From Chitinophaga pinensis (GTDB lineage Bacteria > Bacteroidota > Bacteroidia > UBA7662): 63,299 nucleotides of DNA. Where the stretch lies: positions 1 through 63,299 of the forward strand of contig CAMCHJ010000010.1 in NCBI GenBank assembly GCA_945874665.1, read 5' to 3'. Each line of letters begins with the position of its first letter. Within the stretch, counting starts at the first letter, position 1. Below, piece after piece: positions 8,667-17,941 of this stretch. A program made the translations under genes and the position numbers. The notes under the pieces were generated by a model, which worked only from the letters and a program-made list of their open reading frames with translations, was not told where the DNA came from and did not search any database.

Positions 8667-9860
8667 ATGGATCTTCTGTCGAAAAGAATCACGGAACTCA
8701 CTGAGTCACAAACCCTCGCCATGGCAGCTCGCAGTCGCGAACTAGCCGCCAAAGGCATCGATGTTATCAATTTAAGTCTAGGCGAGCCCGATTTCCTCAC
8801 GCCCGAGCATGTACGAGAGGCGGGCAAGCAGGCTATTGACCAAGGTTACTCCTTTTACACACCGGTGGCAGGTTATCTGGAAACGCGGGAGGCCATTGTA
8901 ACCAAGTTGCAGCGCGACAACGGCTTGCACTACACGGCCGATCAAATTGTAACCAGCACGGGGGCTAAGCAATCCATCATCAACCTACTTTTGTGTTTGC
9001 TGGACCCTGGTGATGAAATCATCATTCCCACCCCCTATTGGGTAAGTTACCTCAGCATGGTACAATTAGCTGAAGGCAAAGCGGTATTGGTACCTGCCGG
9101 CGTAGATCAAGATTTCAAAATCACCCCTGCCCAACTTGAAGCCGCCATCACCCCCAAAACAAAAGCTTTTTTATTTTCCTCGCCTTGTAATCCTACTGGT
9201 TCGGTATATACAAGGAGTGAATTAGAAGGACTCACTGCTGTTTTTGAACGCCATCCCCAAATCACGGTCATTTCCGACGAGATTTACGAATACATCAATT
9301 TTGAAGGCAAGCACGAAAGCATCGCTGCCATCGGACAGATGATCAATCGCACCGTAGTGGTGAACGGGTTATCAAAGGGCTTTGCTATGACCGGCTGGCG
9401 TTTTGGCTACATTGCCGCACCTCTTGAAATTGCGAAAGCATGTACAAAACTGCAAGGGCAATTCACCAGTGCAACCTCTAGCATTACCCAAAGAGCTGCC
9501 ATTGCGGCGCTCACTGGTGATCTGGCGCCTACTTACGAAATGCGCGAAGCCTTTCGCAGGCGCCGAGCGCTGGTGTTAGATGGCTTAAGCAAAATTAAAG
9601 GACTGCGGTGCAATAAGCCCACTGGTGCTTTTTACGTTTTTCCAGATGTAAGCGGCTTTTTTGGCAAAAAATACGGCGACTACCTGATCAACAATGCCGA
9701 CGATTTGGCTACCTATCTATTGGTAGAAGGCCACGTAGCTGTGGTAACTGGCGAAGCATTTGGGGCGCCTGATTGCATTCGCTTATCCTACGCCACCAGC
9801 GACCAAAAGCTCAAAACCGCCATGGAGCGCATGCAAAAAACACTCGGGAACCTTCAATAA
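8667..9860 (+). CDS. PLP-dependent aminotransferase, class I (AspC-like)
   Basis: A fold-type I transaminase of 397 residues. Visible signatures are INLSLGEPDFLTPEH near the start, SSPCNPTGSVYTR, VISDEIYEY with the PLP-contacting Asp204, and VNGLSKGFAMTGWRFGY with the Schiff-base Lys237. This is the aspartate/aromatic aminotransferase Ib subgroup; aspartate with 2-oxoglutarate is the likeliest reaction, but specificity cannot be read from sequence. It is followed directly by the heptose kinase gene, with a stop and ATG separated by one base. Confidence 0.9.
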   Translation: MDLLSKRITELTESQTLAMAARSRELAAKGIDVINLSLGEPDFLTPEHVREAGKQAIDQGYSFYTPVAGYLETREAIVTKLQRDNGLHYTADQIVTSTGAKQSIINLLLCLLDPGDEIIIPTPYWVSYLSMVQLAEGKAVLVPAGVDQDFKITPAQLEAAITPKTKAFLFSSPCNPTGSVYTRSELEGLTAVFERHPQITVISDEIYEYINFEGKHESIAAIGQMINRTVVVNGLSKGFAMTGWRFGYIAAPLEIAKACTKLQGQFTSATSSITQRAAIAALTGDLAPTYEMREAFRRRRALVLDGLSKIKGLRCNKPTGAFYVFPDVSGFFGKKYGDYLINNADDLATYLLVEGHVAVVTGEAFGAPDCIRLSYATSDQKLKTAMERMQKTLGNLQ

Positions 9861-9861
9861 A

Positions 9862-10854
9862 ATGACAAAATCGGCTATAGAGGTCTTTTTTAAACAATTA
9901 CCACAACTCAAAGTGGTAGTGGTTGGGGATGTAATCGTAGATGCCTATGCTTGGGGATTTTCCGAACGGATGTCTCCCGAAGCTCCCGTGCCAGTTTTGC
10001 AAATCCGCGAAACCGAATACCGTTTAGGTGGTGCCGCCAACGTAGCCCTCAACTTGCAAGCGCTTGGTGTACAAACCGAGTTAATTAGCGTTTGTGGGGA
10101 TGATGCCACGGCGGCCCATTTATTCACCGGCTTAAAGCAAGCGAACCTGTCGTCAGACGGAATTGTACGCAGCCAAGATCGCCCTACCACACTCAAGACC
10201 CGCATCATGAGCGGCCCACAACAGCTGCTGCGTATTGATGAGGAAAGTTCGTTAGATGTGGATGCTGCTACTTCTGCTCAGTTGCTGCTTGCCGTTGAAA
10301 AGGGCTTGAAAGGTGCACAAGCATTAATTTTGCAAGATTACGACAAAGGAGTGCTCAGCAGCAGCAACATCGCTGCCATATTGGCTTTGGCTGATAAAGC
10401 TGGGGTTCCAGTGGCTGTAGACCCTAAAAAACAACACTTTTTTGACTATACAGGGGTGGCGTTGTTCAAGCCAAACCTCAAAGAATTGGCCGAAGGTTTG
10501 GGGTGCGAGCTTTCTAAAGACCACCTCCCTGCCGTAGAGCAGGCTGCAGCTGCGCTGCAACAACGCCTTGGCACCAAGGCCGTGCTGCTCACCTTGTCAG
10601 AAGCCGGCGTGATGTACAGCAGTGTGCATGAAAACGGCCGCCTTCCTGCACATCAGCGCAGCATTGTGGATGTATCCGGCGCAGGCGACACGGTTATTGC
10701 CGTAGCAGGTTGCTGCCTAGCCGCCAACTTGCCGCTGCCGATGTTAGCGGCTTTGTCGAACTTGGCTGGTGGACTTGTTTGCGAGTCATTAGGCGTAGTT
10801 CCAATAAAAAAAGATAAATTGCTGCACGAAGCGCTTTTAACAATCATAGCTTAA
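9862..10854 (+). CDS. rfaE1: D-glycero-beta-D-manno-heptose-7-phosphate kinase (RfaE1, PfkB family)
   Basis: Phosphorylates heptose 7-phosphate at C1 in the ADP-heptose pathway for lipopolysaccharide inner core. Features are the N-terminal VVVVGDVIVDAYAWG strand, sugar-binding APVPVLQIRETEYRLGGAANVA, and the PfkB signature VDVSGAGDTVIA with catalytic Asp276. At 330 residues it is only the kinase half: the nucleotidyltransferase domain fused to it in enterobacterial HldE is missing and should be encoded elsewhere. The frame is open further upstream inside the aminotransferase gene, but the ATG used gives the family's normal N-terminus. Confidence 0.9.
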   Translation: MTKSAIEVFFKQLPQLKVVVVGDVIVDAYAWGFSERMSPEAPVPVLQIRETEYRLGGAANVALNLQALGVQTELISVCGDDATAAHLFTGLKQANLSSDGIVRSQDRPTTLKTRIMSGPQQLLRIDEESSLDVDAATSAQLLLAVEKGLKGAQALILQDYDKGVLSSSNIAAILALADKAGVPVAVDPKKQHFFDYTGVALFKPNLKELAEGLGCELSKDHLPAVEQAAAALQQRLGTKAVLLTLSEAGVMYSSVHENGRLPAHQRSIVDVSGAGDTVIAVAGCCLAANLPLPMLAALSNLAGGLVCESLGVVPIKKDKLLHEALLTIIA

Positions 10855-12669
10855 GTGGGACTACTTGCTACTCAGGAAAAATTACTGCTCTTTGTTTACC
10901 AAAACAAAGAAGCTGTACTCCGTGGCCTTAGCTGGTTGCGGACAATCGCTAGTTTATTGGCCTTGGCGGTCTTTCTATATTATTACGGCTTCCCACATCC
11001 ACCAGAGCGCTTAGTACTCCTCGTGGGTGTTACCAAGTCTATTTTCGGGTTTTTCGTCCTCAGCTACATCATACGCGTAATTTTTGCTATTCACTCTTGG
11101 CAATACATCCGTAATTCCTTGTTCGAAGCCGCTTTGATTGTGCTGCTGCTGATAGACATTGTGAGTGTTTTTTTATTCGGCTTTAACGCCCTCGAAAATC
11201 TATTCCTAAACTTAAACATAGAAAACTTCACCCCTTTCTATATCCTATTCATCCAATCGTACTTATTACTCTTAGTTGGTTTAGAAGTTACAAAAGTAAG
11301 CACCAGCATCACCAGCATAAAACTCAAACCCGCCACCACTTTTATCTACTCCTTTTTGTTGCTATTGCTTGTGGGTACGGGCTTACTCATGTTGCCAGAA
11401 ATGACCACCAAAGGTAGTATACCGTTTATAGATGCCCTTTTTACCGCTGTTAGTGCTGCTTGCGTTACGGGCTTGGCAGTGGTGGATACCCAAACCTACT
11501 TCACGTTTAAGGGTCATTTAGTGATTATGCTACTCATTCAACTGGGCGGCATAGGCATCCTTACCTTTGCTACTTTTTTTGCTCTTTTCCTAAAAAAAGG
11601 CGTAGGCATTAGTCACCAAGCCATGATCCGCGATTTTATGTCAGAGGATAGCCTATTCAATGCAAAGGGCATGTTGCAGCAGATTGTTATTTTCACTTTG
11701 CTCATCGAATGCATCGGCGCCTTTCTCATCTATTTATCTTGGGATGTCAATACGCCGTTTTATGACGATGCCGGAGAAATGATTTTTCAATCGGTCTTTC
11801 ATTCCATTAGCGCCTTTTGTAATGCCGGCTTTTCATTGATGAGCGGGGGTTTAAACGAAGACTATCTACAAAATGCGTATATCCTCCACATAGTTGTTGG
11901 GATGCTGATCATTTTTGGAAGTTTGGGCTTTCCTGCGCTGCGCGATATTTTTGGCATCAACAACATCCGTGCGCGCCTGGCTACACCGTGGAAAAAGTGG
12001 AAACTATCGACCCGGATTGCCGTTTGGGCTACTTTTGCCTTGGTGCTTTTTGGGATGGGTGCTTTTTATTTGCTGGAAAGCAATACTGAGATACTTGCGG
12101 GGAAAACTGGATTTCAACAGCTTGTGATTTCATTTTTCCAATCAGTAACTACGCGTACCGCTGGCTTTAATACAGTAGATATTGGGGCATTAACTACACC
12201 CACCGCCATTCTCTTTATCTTTTTGATGTTTATTGGCGCCTCCAGCGGCTCCACAGGTGGTGGTATCAAAACCAGTACTTTTGTGCTCATACTATTATCG
12301 GTAATCACCACCATACGCGGTAAAAAAAGTTTGGAATTGGGCGGCCGTTCTATTTCATTCGACTTGTTGAACAAGGCTTATACGATCTTCATCTTCTCGG
12401 CAACGTACATCTTGGTAGGCACCTTCTTCTTGGCCTACTTTGAACCCAAAATGTCAGTACTCGATCTTGTTTTTGAACAAGTTTCGGCTTTTTGTACGGT
12501 AGGCCTCACGCGCGGCATCACCCCTGATTTGAGCACGCCTAGTAAACTGATCCTCATTTCTTCGATGTATATAGGGCGGGTAGGAACGCTCACTTTAGCC
12601 TTTGCACTGGCCTCACGTGTTGATTCAACGAATTACCGATACCCGAAAGCACATATTTTGGTAGGTTAA
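10855..12669 (+). CDS. Trk/Ktr-type potassium uptake channel subunit
   Basis: An integral membrane K+ transporter of the TrkH/KtrB superfamily, with four repeated M1-pore-M2 units. Pore-filter segments can be picked out as SAACVTGLAVVD, SAFCNAGFSLM, TRTAGFNTVDIG and SAFCTVGLTRG; the first and last lie near residues 201 and 551. An extra N-terminal stretch of about 150 residues carries additional membrane segments. The GTG start follows the heptose kinase stop with no gap. The cytoplasmic regulatory subunit (TrkA/KtrA) is not adjacent. The stop overlaps that of the convergent ABC permease gene. Confidence 0.92.
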   Translation: MGLLATQEKLLLFVYQNKEAVLRGLSWLRTIASLLALAVFLYYYGFPHPPERLVLLVGVTKSIFGFFVLSYIIRVIFAIHSWQYIRNSLFEAALIVLLLIDIVSVFLFGFNALENLFLNLNIENFTPFYILFIQSYLLLLVGLEVTKVSTSITSIKLKPATTFIYSFLLLLLVGTGLLMLPEMTTKGSIPFIDALFTAVSAACVTGLAVVDTQTYFTFKGHLVIMLLIQLGGIGILTFATFFALFLKKGVGISHQAMIRDFMSEDSLFNAKGMLQQIVIFTLLIECIGAFLIYLSWDVNTPFYDDAGEMIFQSVFHSISAFCNAGFSLMSGGLNEDYLQNAYILHIVVGMLIIFGSLGFPALRDIFGINNIRARLATPWKKWKLSTRIAVWATFALVLFGMGAFYLLESNTEILAGKTGFQQLVISFFQSVTTRTAGFNTVDIGALTTPTAILFIFLMFIGASSGSTGGGIKTSTFVLILLSVITTIRGKKSLELGGRSISFDLLNKAYTIFIFSATYILVGTFFLAYFEPKMSVLDLVFEQVSAFCTVGLTRGITPDLSTPSKLILISSMYIGRVGTLTLAFALASRVDSTNYRYPKAHILVG

Positions 12670-13910
12670 TTGAAGCGAATAGCTTCAACAGGATCCATCC
12701 GGGAAGCCCTTAACGCCGGCAGCAAACCAGCTATCACCCCAATTACCACTGAAACAGTCACTGCTAGCAGTATGTTTCCCAATGTTAAGGTCAGCTCTGT
12801 ATCAAAGCCGTAGGTGGCGATAAGGGTCATGATCCACACCACCAGCAAGCCCAACACACCTCCCATCAAACTCAAAACCACAGATTCAATCAAAAACTGC
12901 AGCAGAATAAAGTAGTTTTTGGCACCCAATGCTTTTTGAATACCTATTTGACTGGTCCTTTCGTATACCGACACAAACATGATGTTAGCGATACCGAAAC
13001 CACCCACTAAAATCGAAAACCCACCAACCAACCAACCGATCAACGTTAACGCACTAAAAAGTTGCCCCAACTGGTTAGCTAAAAACGATATCTGATTTAA
13101 AGCAAAGTTATCTTCCTCTGTGGGCCGAATGCGGCGAATGGCGCGCATGTGCCCGGTAAGTTCGGCCTTGAGCTCTGCGACCGGAATATTTGGCTTGGGC
13201 TGGATCATGATGGTAGGGTATAGTTCCCCAAAATCTCCGCCACGTACCTTACGCACCATGTTGATAGGCACAATAAACTCATTGTCCATACTCATATTGA
13301 TGGCATTGTTACCTTCTTTCGACAGCACCCCAATTACCGTGAGCTTTTGGCCCATCACCGTTACCTGCTTATTAGTTGGATTGATGTTGGGGAACAGCAC
13401 CTCCGCCACGCCGGCGCCAAGTACAACCACACGACTGCCGAGTTGCGACTCATTAGGACTAAAAAACCGGCCCGTTGCCATTTCAAATTCCCGCAAGCGC
13501 TGGTATTCGTGCGAAACTGCCTTCACCGTTGAATTGTTCAACGACAAATTGCCCGCTTTGGCCACACCTCCGTTTACATTGGTGGTAATGGTCATGACCC
13601 GTGCCGTTTGGGTGCGGTCTTGCAGCATTTCAAACTCCTTATAACTGGCTACTGGCCGATTCATATACTTCCACCAGGGGTAGCCAGAGCCAAATTCCCA
13701 TGGCCATTTTTCGAGATACACCACGTCATCACCCAAAGAAGAAAGACTGCTGCGGATGCGCATTTCCCATGAATCGACAAAGGTAAAGACCGAAATGACG
13801 GCAAAAATACCTATTGTGATGCCCAAAAGCGATAAAACTGTACGCAAGCGGTTGCCCCAAAGCGCAGCCAACGCAAACAAAAAACCTTCCCGAACGAGTT
13901 TAAGTACCAT
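12666..13910 (-). CDS. ABC transporter permease, MacB/FtsX type
   Basis: A 414-residue permease with the MacB layout. One N-terminal membrane helix (LRTVLSLLGITIGIFAVISVF) is followed by a large periplasmic MacB_PCD domain and three C-terminal helices forming the FtsX domain. The helix containing GGFGIANIMFVSVYERTSQIG, with its cytoplasmic QIGIQKALGA coupling motif, is diagnostic. Such permeases work with an ATPase in mechanotransmission or export of lipoproteins, peptides or drugs. No ATPase is adjacent; the nearest candidate is the LolD/MacB-like gene about 3 kb away on the same strand. Confidence 0.9.
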   Translation of the reverse strand: MVLKLVREGFLFALAALWGNRLRTVLSLLGITIGIFAVISVFTFVDSWEMRIRSSLSSLGDDVVYLEKWPWEFGSGYPWWKYMNRPVASYKEFEMLQDRTQTARVMTITTNVNGGVAKAGNLSLNNSTVKAVSHEYQRLREFEMATGRFFSPNESQLGSRVVVLGAGVAEVLFPNINPTNKQVTVMGQKLTVIGVLSKEGNNAINMSMDNEFIVPINMVRKVRGGDFGELYPTIMIQPKPNIPVAELKAELTGHMRAIRRIRPTEEDNFALNQISFLANQLGQLFSALTLIGWLVGGFSILVGGFGIANIMFVSVYERTSQIGIQKALGAKNYFILLQFLIESVVLSLMGGVLGLLVVWIMTLIATYGFDTELTLTLGNILLAVTVSVVIGVIAGLLPALRASRMDPVEAIRFN

Positions 13911-13965
13911 ATAACGCCAGCAATTTACGCCCCTTTCGGCGATATCGCAAAGAGCAATAAAAGCA

Positions 13966-13997
13966 TTCGTGTTAATTTTTATAAAAGCGTATCTTTG
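13966..13997 (+). promoter_or_regulatory. queA promoter
   Basis: TATCTTTG at 13990-13997 is an exact -7 box. The -33 element is poor: only TTCG at 13966-13969. The queA ATG lies 26 bases downstream. Confidence 0.5.
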
Positions 13998-14023
13998 CCA
14001 GCTTGTAAGGAATAATATACCGC

Positions 14024-15073
14024 ATGAAATTATCCGAATTTAAATTCGACCTGCCTAGCAGTCTAATAGCCGCCAATCCAACTCCCAACCGCGACGATTC
14101 GCGCTTAATGGTGCTTAATCGCAAAGATGGCAGTATCGAGCACAAGCAATTTCGCGATATCCTAGGATATTTTACGGATGGCGATGTGATGGTTTTTAAT
14201 AATACACGCGTTTTCCCTGCCCGTATGTATGGCAATAAAGAGAAAACGGGCGCTAAAATCGAAGTGTTTTTACTGCGCGAGCTCAACAAACAAATGCGTT
14301 TGTGGGATGTATTGGTTGACCCCGCTCGTAAAATCCGGGTCGGCAACAAATTGTACTTCGGCGAAAATGATGCTTTGGTTGCCGAGGTTATCGACAACAC
14401 CACGTCTCGTGGCCGCACCATCCGCTTTTTATTCGATGGTAGCGATGAAGAGCTCACAGCCGTGCTCGATTCATTAGGTGAAACACCAATCCCAAAATTA
14501 TTGGGCCGTGACGTGATTGCCGACGACCGTGAGCGTTTTCAAACCATTTATGCGAAGCATGTGGGTGCAGTAGCAGCGCCTTCCGCAGGCCTACATTTTA
14601 GCCGTGAGCTCATGAAGCGCCTTGAAATCAACGGCGTCAACTTTGCAGAAGTTACCCTCCACATCGGTTTGGGTGCTTTTCGATCTGTAGAAGTGGAAGA
14701 TCTCACCAAGCACAAGTCGGAAAGTGAAAATTTTGAAGTGAACCAATTGGCCTGTGACACGGTTAACGCAGCCATTGAAGGTCGTCGACGTATATGCGCC
14801 GTGGGCACTACCAGCATGCGTGCGGTAGAAAGCGCCGTTTCGGCAAATAGACATATGAAGCCAGTAAGCGGTTGGACAGACAAGTTCATTTTCCCTCCAT
14901 ACGAATTCAGCATAGCCAACAGCATGATTACCAATTTCCACATGCCCGAATCTACTTTATTGATGATGGCAAGTGCTTTTGCCGGCTACGATAACCTCAT
15001 GAACGCCTACAAAGTAGCTATGAAAGAGAAATATCGGTTCTTCACTTATGGAGACGCGATGTTGATCATTTAA
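14024..15073 (+). CDS. queA: S-adenosylmethionine:tRNA ribosyltransferase-isomerase
   Basis: Transfers and isomerises the ribose of AdoMet onto preQ1 at tRNA position 34 to make epoxyqueuosine. The N-terminal [16 protein letters not shown], the [17 protein letters not shown] strand, [18 protein letters not shown] and the C-terminal [18 protein letters not shown] are family signatures. At 349 residues it is full length. It stands alone with its own promoter upstream and a strong terminator just after the stop. Confidence 0.97.
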   Translation: MKLSEFKFDLPSSLIAANPTPNRDDSRLMVLNRKDGSIEHKQFRDILGYFTDGDVMVFNNTRVFPARMYGNKEKTGAKIEVFLLRELNKQMRLWDVLVDPARKIRVGNKLYFGENDALVAEVIDNTTSRGRTIRFLFDGSDEELTAVLDSLGETPIPKLLGRDVIADDRERFQTIYAKHVGAVAAPSAGLHFSRELMKRLEINGVNFAEVTLHIGLGAFRSVEVEDLTKHKSESENFEVNQLACDTVNAAIEGRRRICAVGTTSMRAVESAVSANRHMKPVSGWTDKFIFPPYEFSIANSMITNFHMPESTLLMMASAFAGYDNLMNAYKVAMKEKYRFFTYGDAMLII

Positions 15074-15093
15074 GAAGCAATACACCACGCACG

Positions 15094-15120
15094 AATCCCG
15101 CTTCGGCGGGATTTTTTTTT
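15094..15120 (+). terminator. Intrinsic terminator of queA
   Basis: A GC-rich hairpin AATCCCGC-TTCG-GCGGGATT followed by a run of nine T. The same stem-loop recurs after the lipoprotein gene near 21.07 kb, and a variant stem follows terC. Confidence 0.9.
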
Positions 15121-15249
15121 CATGCCGAAGCACCTCTTCAAGCAGCGTGCTGAAGCTGCCATGAACCCATCGCTCATCCGCAATAGTTTTTAGCATTGGA
15201 GGGAGACATCTAGAAAAGCATTAATATTGTGCCTTAATAAAGCGTTACC

Positions 15250-15975
15250 ATGAGTCCTGAAATCATCATTGCCTTTTTAACCCTAACCTTTTTAGAGGTT
15301 ATTTTAGGTATAGACAACATCATTTTCATCTCTATCGTCACCAATAAACTACCTGCGGCCGACCAACCCCGTGCCCGACTCATTGGACTGAGCTTGGCCA
15401 TGGTGTTTCGCATCATGCTGTTGCTAGGCATAAGCTGGCTCATTGGCTTTAATCAGCCCTTGTTTACCGTATTAGAAATGTCATTTAGCGGGCGTGATCT
15501 TATATTATTGGGGGGCGGCTTGTTCCTTTTGGGTAAAAGCACGATGGAAATTCACCACAAAGTAGAAGGCATTGAAGGCACTACCAGCAACCAAAGCGGC
15601 AAAAAAGCCTCCTTGGGTAACATACTCTTTCAAATTGTGCTCCTTGACTTGGTGTTTTCTTTCGACTCTATCCTTACAGCTATCGGTTTAACCGACAACA
15701 TCCCTGTTATGATTGCCGCGGTCATTGTGTCGATCATCATCATGATGGTGTTTGCCGGCCGCATCAGCACCTTCATCAACCAGCACCCAAGCTTACAGAT
15801 TTTGGCTTTGTCGTTTTTGATGTTGATTGGCTTCATGCTTGCCATCGAGGCCTTCGAGCAACATGTACCTAAAGGCTACATCTATTTCGCTGTATTTTTC
15901 TCGATGGTGGTAGAAGTATTGAACATGCGGGTACGTAAAAAAAGTATCGTCAACACAAACAATACGGAAGCATAA
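15250..15975 (+). CDS. TerC family integral membrane protein
   Basis: A 241-residue inner-membrane protein with seven or so helices. The TerC signatures LEVILGIDNIIFISIVTNKLP near the start and LDLVFSFDSILTAIGL in the middle both carry the paired membrane acidic residues thought to bind metal ions. In other bacteria members of this family export manganese or associate with translocating proteins; which applies here is unknown. It is a single gene between two hairpin terminators. No metal riboswitch is recognisable in its short leader. Confidence 0.92.
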   Translation: MSPEIIIAFLTLTFLEVILGIDNIIFISIVTNKLPAADQPRARLIGLSLAMVFRIMLLLGISWLIGFNQPLFTVLEMSFSGRDLILLGGGLFLLGKSTMEIHHKVEGIEGTTSNQSGKKASLGNILFQIVLLDLVFSFDSILTAIGLTDNIPVMIAAVIVSIIIMMVFAGRISTFINQHPSLQILALSFLMLIGFMLAIEAFEQHVPKGYIYFAVFFSMVVEVLNMRVRKKSIVNTNNTEA

Positions 15976-16033
15976 GGAAGATGCCGCGGTCTATGAAAGA
16001 GCAGGCCTGCAATTACTGATACCTAAGCAAAAA

Positions 16034-16057
16034 AAAATCCCGCCAGCGCGGGATTTT
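16034..16057. terminator. Bidirectional terminator between terC and the DUF2795 gene
   Basis: A perfect 10-bp stem AAAATCCCGC/GCGGGATTTT with a CAGC loop sits between the convergent genes. A-rich and T-rich flanks allow termination in either direction, although the plus-side T run is short. Confidence 0.8.
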
Positions 16058-16060
16058 CAT

Positions 16061-16282
16061 TTAATATTCATCTTCGTTGAAGAAAAAATCGTCTTTCGTC
16101 GGGTAATCCGGCCAAATCTCTTCGATGGTTTCGTAGGGCTCACCATCATCTTCGAGTTCTTGCAGGTTTTCGATCACCTCCAAAGGTGCACCAGAACGAA
16201 TGCCGAAATCAATGAGCTCTTCCTTGGTTGCGGGCCACGGGGCATCTTCCAAATGTGAAGCCAATTCTAATGTCCAGTACAT
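16061..16282 (-). CDS. DUF2795 domain small acidic protein
   Basis: A 73-residue, strongly acidic protein starting MYWTLELASHLEDAPWPATK and ending in a Glu/Asp/Phe tail (FFFNEDEY). The start and the GAPLEVIENLQELEDDGE stretch agree with the very conserved DUF2795 proteins found across Bacteroidota. No function is established. The high conservation of such a short protein suggests a structural or regulatory partner role (inference). It is separated by about 100 bases from the upstream PduO gene, so it may have its own promoter. Confidence 0.88.
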   Translation of the reverse strand: MYWTLELASHLEDAPWPATKEELIDFGIRSGAPLEVIENLQELEDDGEPYETIEEIWPDYPTKDDFFFNEDEY

Positions 16283-16383
16283 AGCTTATTCTTTTAATAA
16301 TTCGCAAATATAGATTTATCGTTGAAAGTTCTGCCTAAGAACTTCATTACGATTCATTTATTTTTTCAACGCAGGTGAATAAC

Positions 16384-16938
16384 TTATTTTTTTCGAGCCG
16401 GTTGCCAGAGAATTTCTTCGTTTCCAGCCGATACGCAGAGGTTTCGGGCGAGGGTGAACAGGTAGTCGGATAATCGATTTAAATACTCCAACAAATGTTG
16501 ATTTACGGCCTCATGCTCCGAAAGCGCCACTACCAAACGTTCGGCCCGCCGGCAAACGCAGCGCGCCAGGTGTGCAGCCGAGGCCGCTTGGTTGCCGCCA
16601 GGTAGCACGAAATTTTTAAGTTCAGGTAAATTCGCTTGCAAGCCATCAATACCATCTTCCAACGCCAACGTAAAAGCAGGATCAAATTCGGGTAACTGCA
16701 TGCGTGACTTCTCAAGATCGGCCGCCAGATGCGACCCAATCACAAAAAGTTGATTTTGGATATCATTAAGCAAGGTATCGGTGCCTTCCTCCAGTCCATA
16801 CGCCCGCAACATGCCCACCCAACTGTTGAGCTCATCTACAGTGCCGTAACTTTCGATGCGGATATGGGCTTTCGAAACCCGTACGCCGCCAATGAGCGAT
16901 GTTTGACCCTGGTCGCCCGTCTTGGTATAAATCTTCAT
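16384..16938 (-). CDS. Cob(I)alamin adenosyltransferase, PduO type
   Basis: Transfers the adenosyl group of ATP to reduced corrinoid to form coenzyme B12. The N-terminal ATP-binding motif [20 protein letters not shown], the [13 protein letters not shown] segment, [25 protein letters not shown] and the C-terminal [14 protein letters not shown] are all present, giving an intact PduO protein of 184 residues. No corrinoid synthesis genes are nearby, so it may serve scavenged B12 for enzymes encoded elsewhere. Its ATG overlaps the stop of the ABC ATPase gene by four bases. Confidence 0.95.
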   Translation of the reverse strand: MKIYTKTGDQGQTSLIGGVRVSKAHIRIESYGTVDELNSWVGMLRAYGLEEGTDTLLNDIQNQLFVIGSHLAADLEKSRMQLPEFDPAFTLALEDGIDGLQANLPELKNFVLPGGNQAASAAHLARCVCRRAERLVVALSEHEAVNQHLLEYLNRLSDYLFTLARNLCVSAGNEEILWQPARKK

Positions 16939-17648
16939 GCTTTAGCTTTCAAACGGATAATATCGTTGTTCAATCCATCGCTTTCCACCAGTCCATCCCG
17001 CAACCGAACGATGCGATGAGCGTGGCGAGCAATGTCTTCCTCATGCGTAACAAGGATGATGGTATTTCCGTTTTCATGAATTTCTTCAAAAAGCGCCATG
17101 ATTTCGTAAGAAGTTTTGGTATCGAGGTTGCCGGTAGGTTCGTCTGCCAAAATAATGCTGGGATTGTTTACCAAGGCTCTGGCTACTGCTACCCGCTGGC
17201 GCTGGCCTCCCGACAACTCATTGGGCTTGTGGTTTACCCTGTCTTGCAGGCCCACCAAACGCAACATTTCATTGGCCCTATCGAGCCGGTCGCTCTTGCC
17301 CACCCCTGCATATACGAGCGGTAAGGCCACGTTTTCAAGGGCAGTAGACCTGGGCAAAAGATTGAAAGTTTGAAAAACGAAGCCAATTTCTTTGTTGCGA
17401 ATTTCAGCCAGTTGCTCGTCGTTCATACGGCTTACATCGGTGCTATTGAGAATATACTGGCCCTTGCTAGGTGTATCTAAACATCCGATGATGTTCATCA
17501 GGGTAGATTTGCCAGAACCAGAAGGGCCCATGAGCGCCACATACTCATTGCGATTGATGTTCACGCTGATCGATTTGATGGCGTGGATTTCTTCCATACC
17601 CATCACATAACGTCGACCGATGTCGGTAAGCCGGATTATTTCTTGCAT
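16935..17648 (-). CDS. ABC transporter ATPase, LolD/MacB-like
   Basis: A 237-residue ATPase with Walker A GPSGSGKS (residues 41-48), Q-loop [18 protein letters not shown], signature [15 protein letters not shown], Walker [13 protein letters not shown] and switch His in [10 protein letters not shown]. The [16 protein letters not shown] segment places it in the LolD/MacB/FtsE group that pairs with MacB-type permeases. It lies in an operon with gatC and the adenosyltransferase rather than with a permease. The permease gene about 3 kb downstream on the same strand is a possible partner (inference). Confidence 0.93.
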   Translation of the reverse strand: MQEIIRLTDIGRRYVMGMEEIHAIKSISVNINRNEYVALMGPSGSGKSTLMNIIGCLDTPSKGQYILNSTDVSRMNDEQLAEIRNKEIGFVFQTFNLLPRSTALENVALPLVYAGVGKSDRLDRANEMLRLVGLQDRVNHKPNELSGGQRQRVAVARALVNNPSIILADEPTGNLDTKTSYEIMALFEEIHENGNTIILVTHEEDIARHAHRIVRLRDGLVESDGLNNDIIRLKAKA

Positions 17649-17650
17649 AG

Positions 17651-17941
17651 TTATTTTTCTATCACCTTTGGAACGCGGAAAAAGTCGCTATCGCGCTTCG
17701 GTGCGTTTTTTAAGGCTTCTTCGTGCCCAATAACCTGCTGCACTTCGTCTTTGCGCAGCACATTGTGGTCGCTGTTCATATAAACCAACGGCTCCACTTC
17801 AGCAATATCAAGCTCATTTAGCTTCTCCGCAAATGCTAAAAAGCGGTTCATATCCTCGAGCATTTTGCCTTTGGTGGCCTCGTCAAACTCCAAACGAGCG
17901 AGGTGTGCCAAGCGATCAACAGTGTTCAAATCAATTTTCAT
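17651..17941 (-). CDS. gatC: Asp/Glu-tRNA amidotransferase subunit C
   Basis: The small stabilising subunit of the GatCAB complex, which amidates misacylated Glu-tRNA(Gln) and/or Asp-tRNA(Asn). The 96-residue protein begins [20 protein letters not shown] and has the helical [19 protein letters not shown] region and a C-terminal RVPKVIEK typical of GatC. gatA and gatB are not in the window. The start overlaps the end of the acyltransferase gene by 11 bases, so it is translated from the same mRNA. Confidence 0.93.
   Translation of the reverse strand: MKIDLNTVDRLAHLARLEFDEATKGKMLEDMNRFLAFAEKLNELDIAEVEPLVYMNSDHNVLRKDEVQQVIGHEEALKNAPKRDSDFFRVPKVIEK

Noticed and set aside
9862-10854. Full-length HldE (kinase plus nucleotidyltransferase)
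   Set aside because: The protein ends after the PfkB domain; no nucleotidyltransferase HxGH motif follows, so only the kinase is encoded here.
15121-15249. Manganese (yybP-ykoY) riboswitch before terC
   Set aside because: The leader is too short and lacks the conserved loop sequences of that riboswitch.
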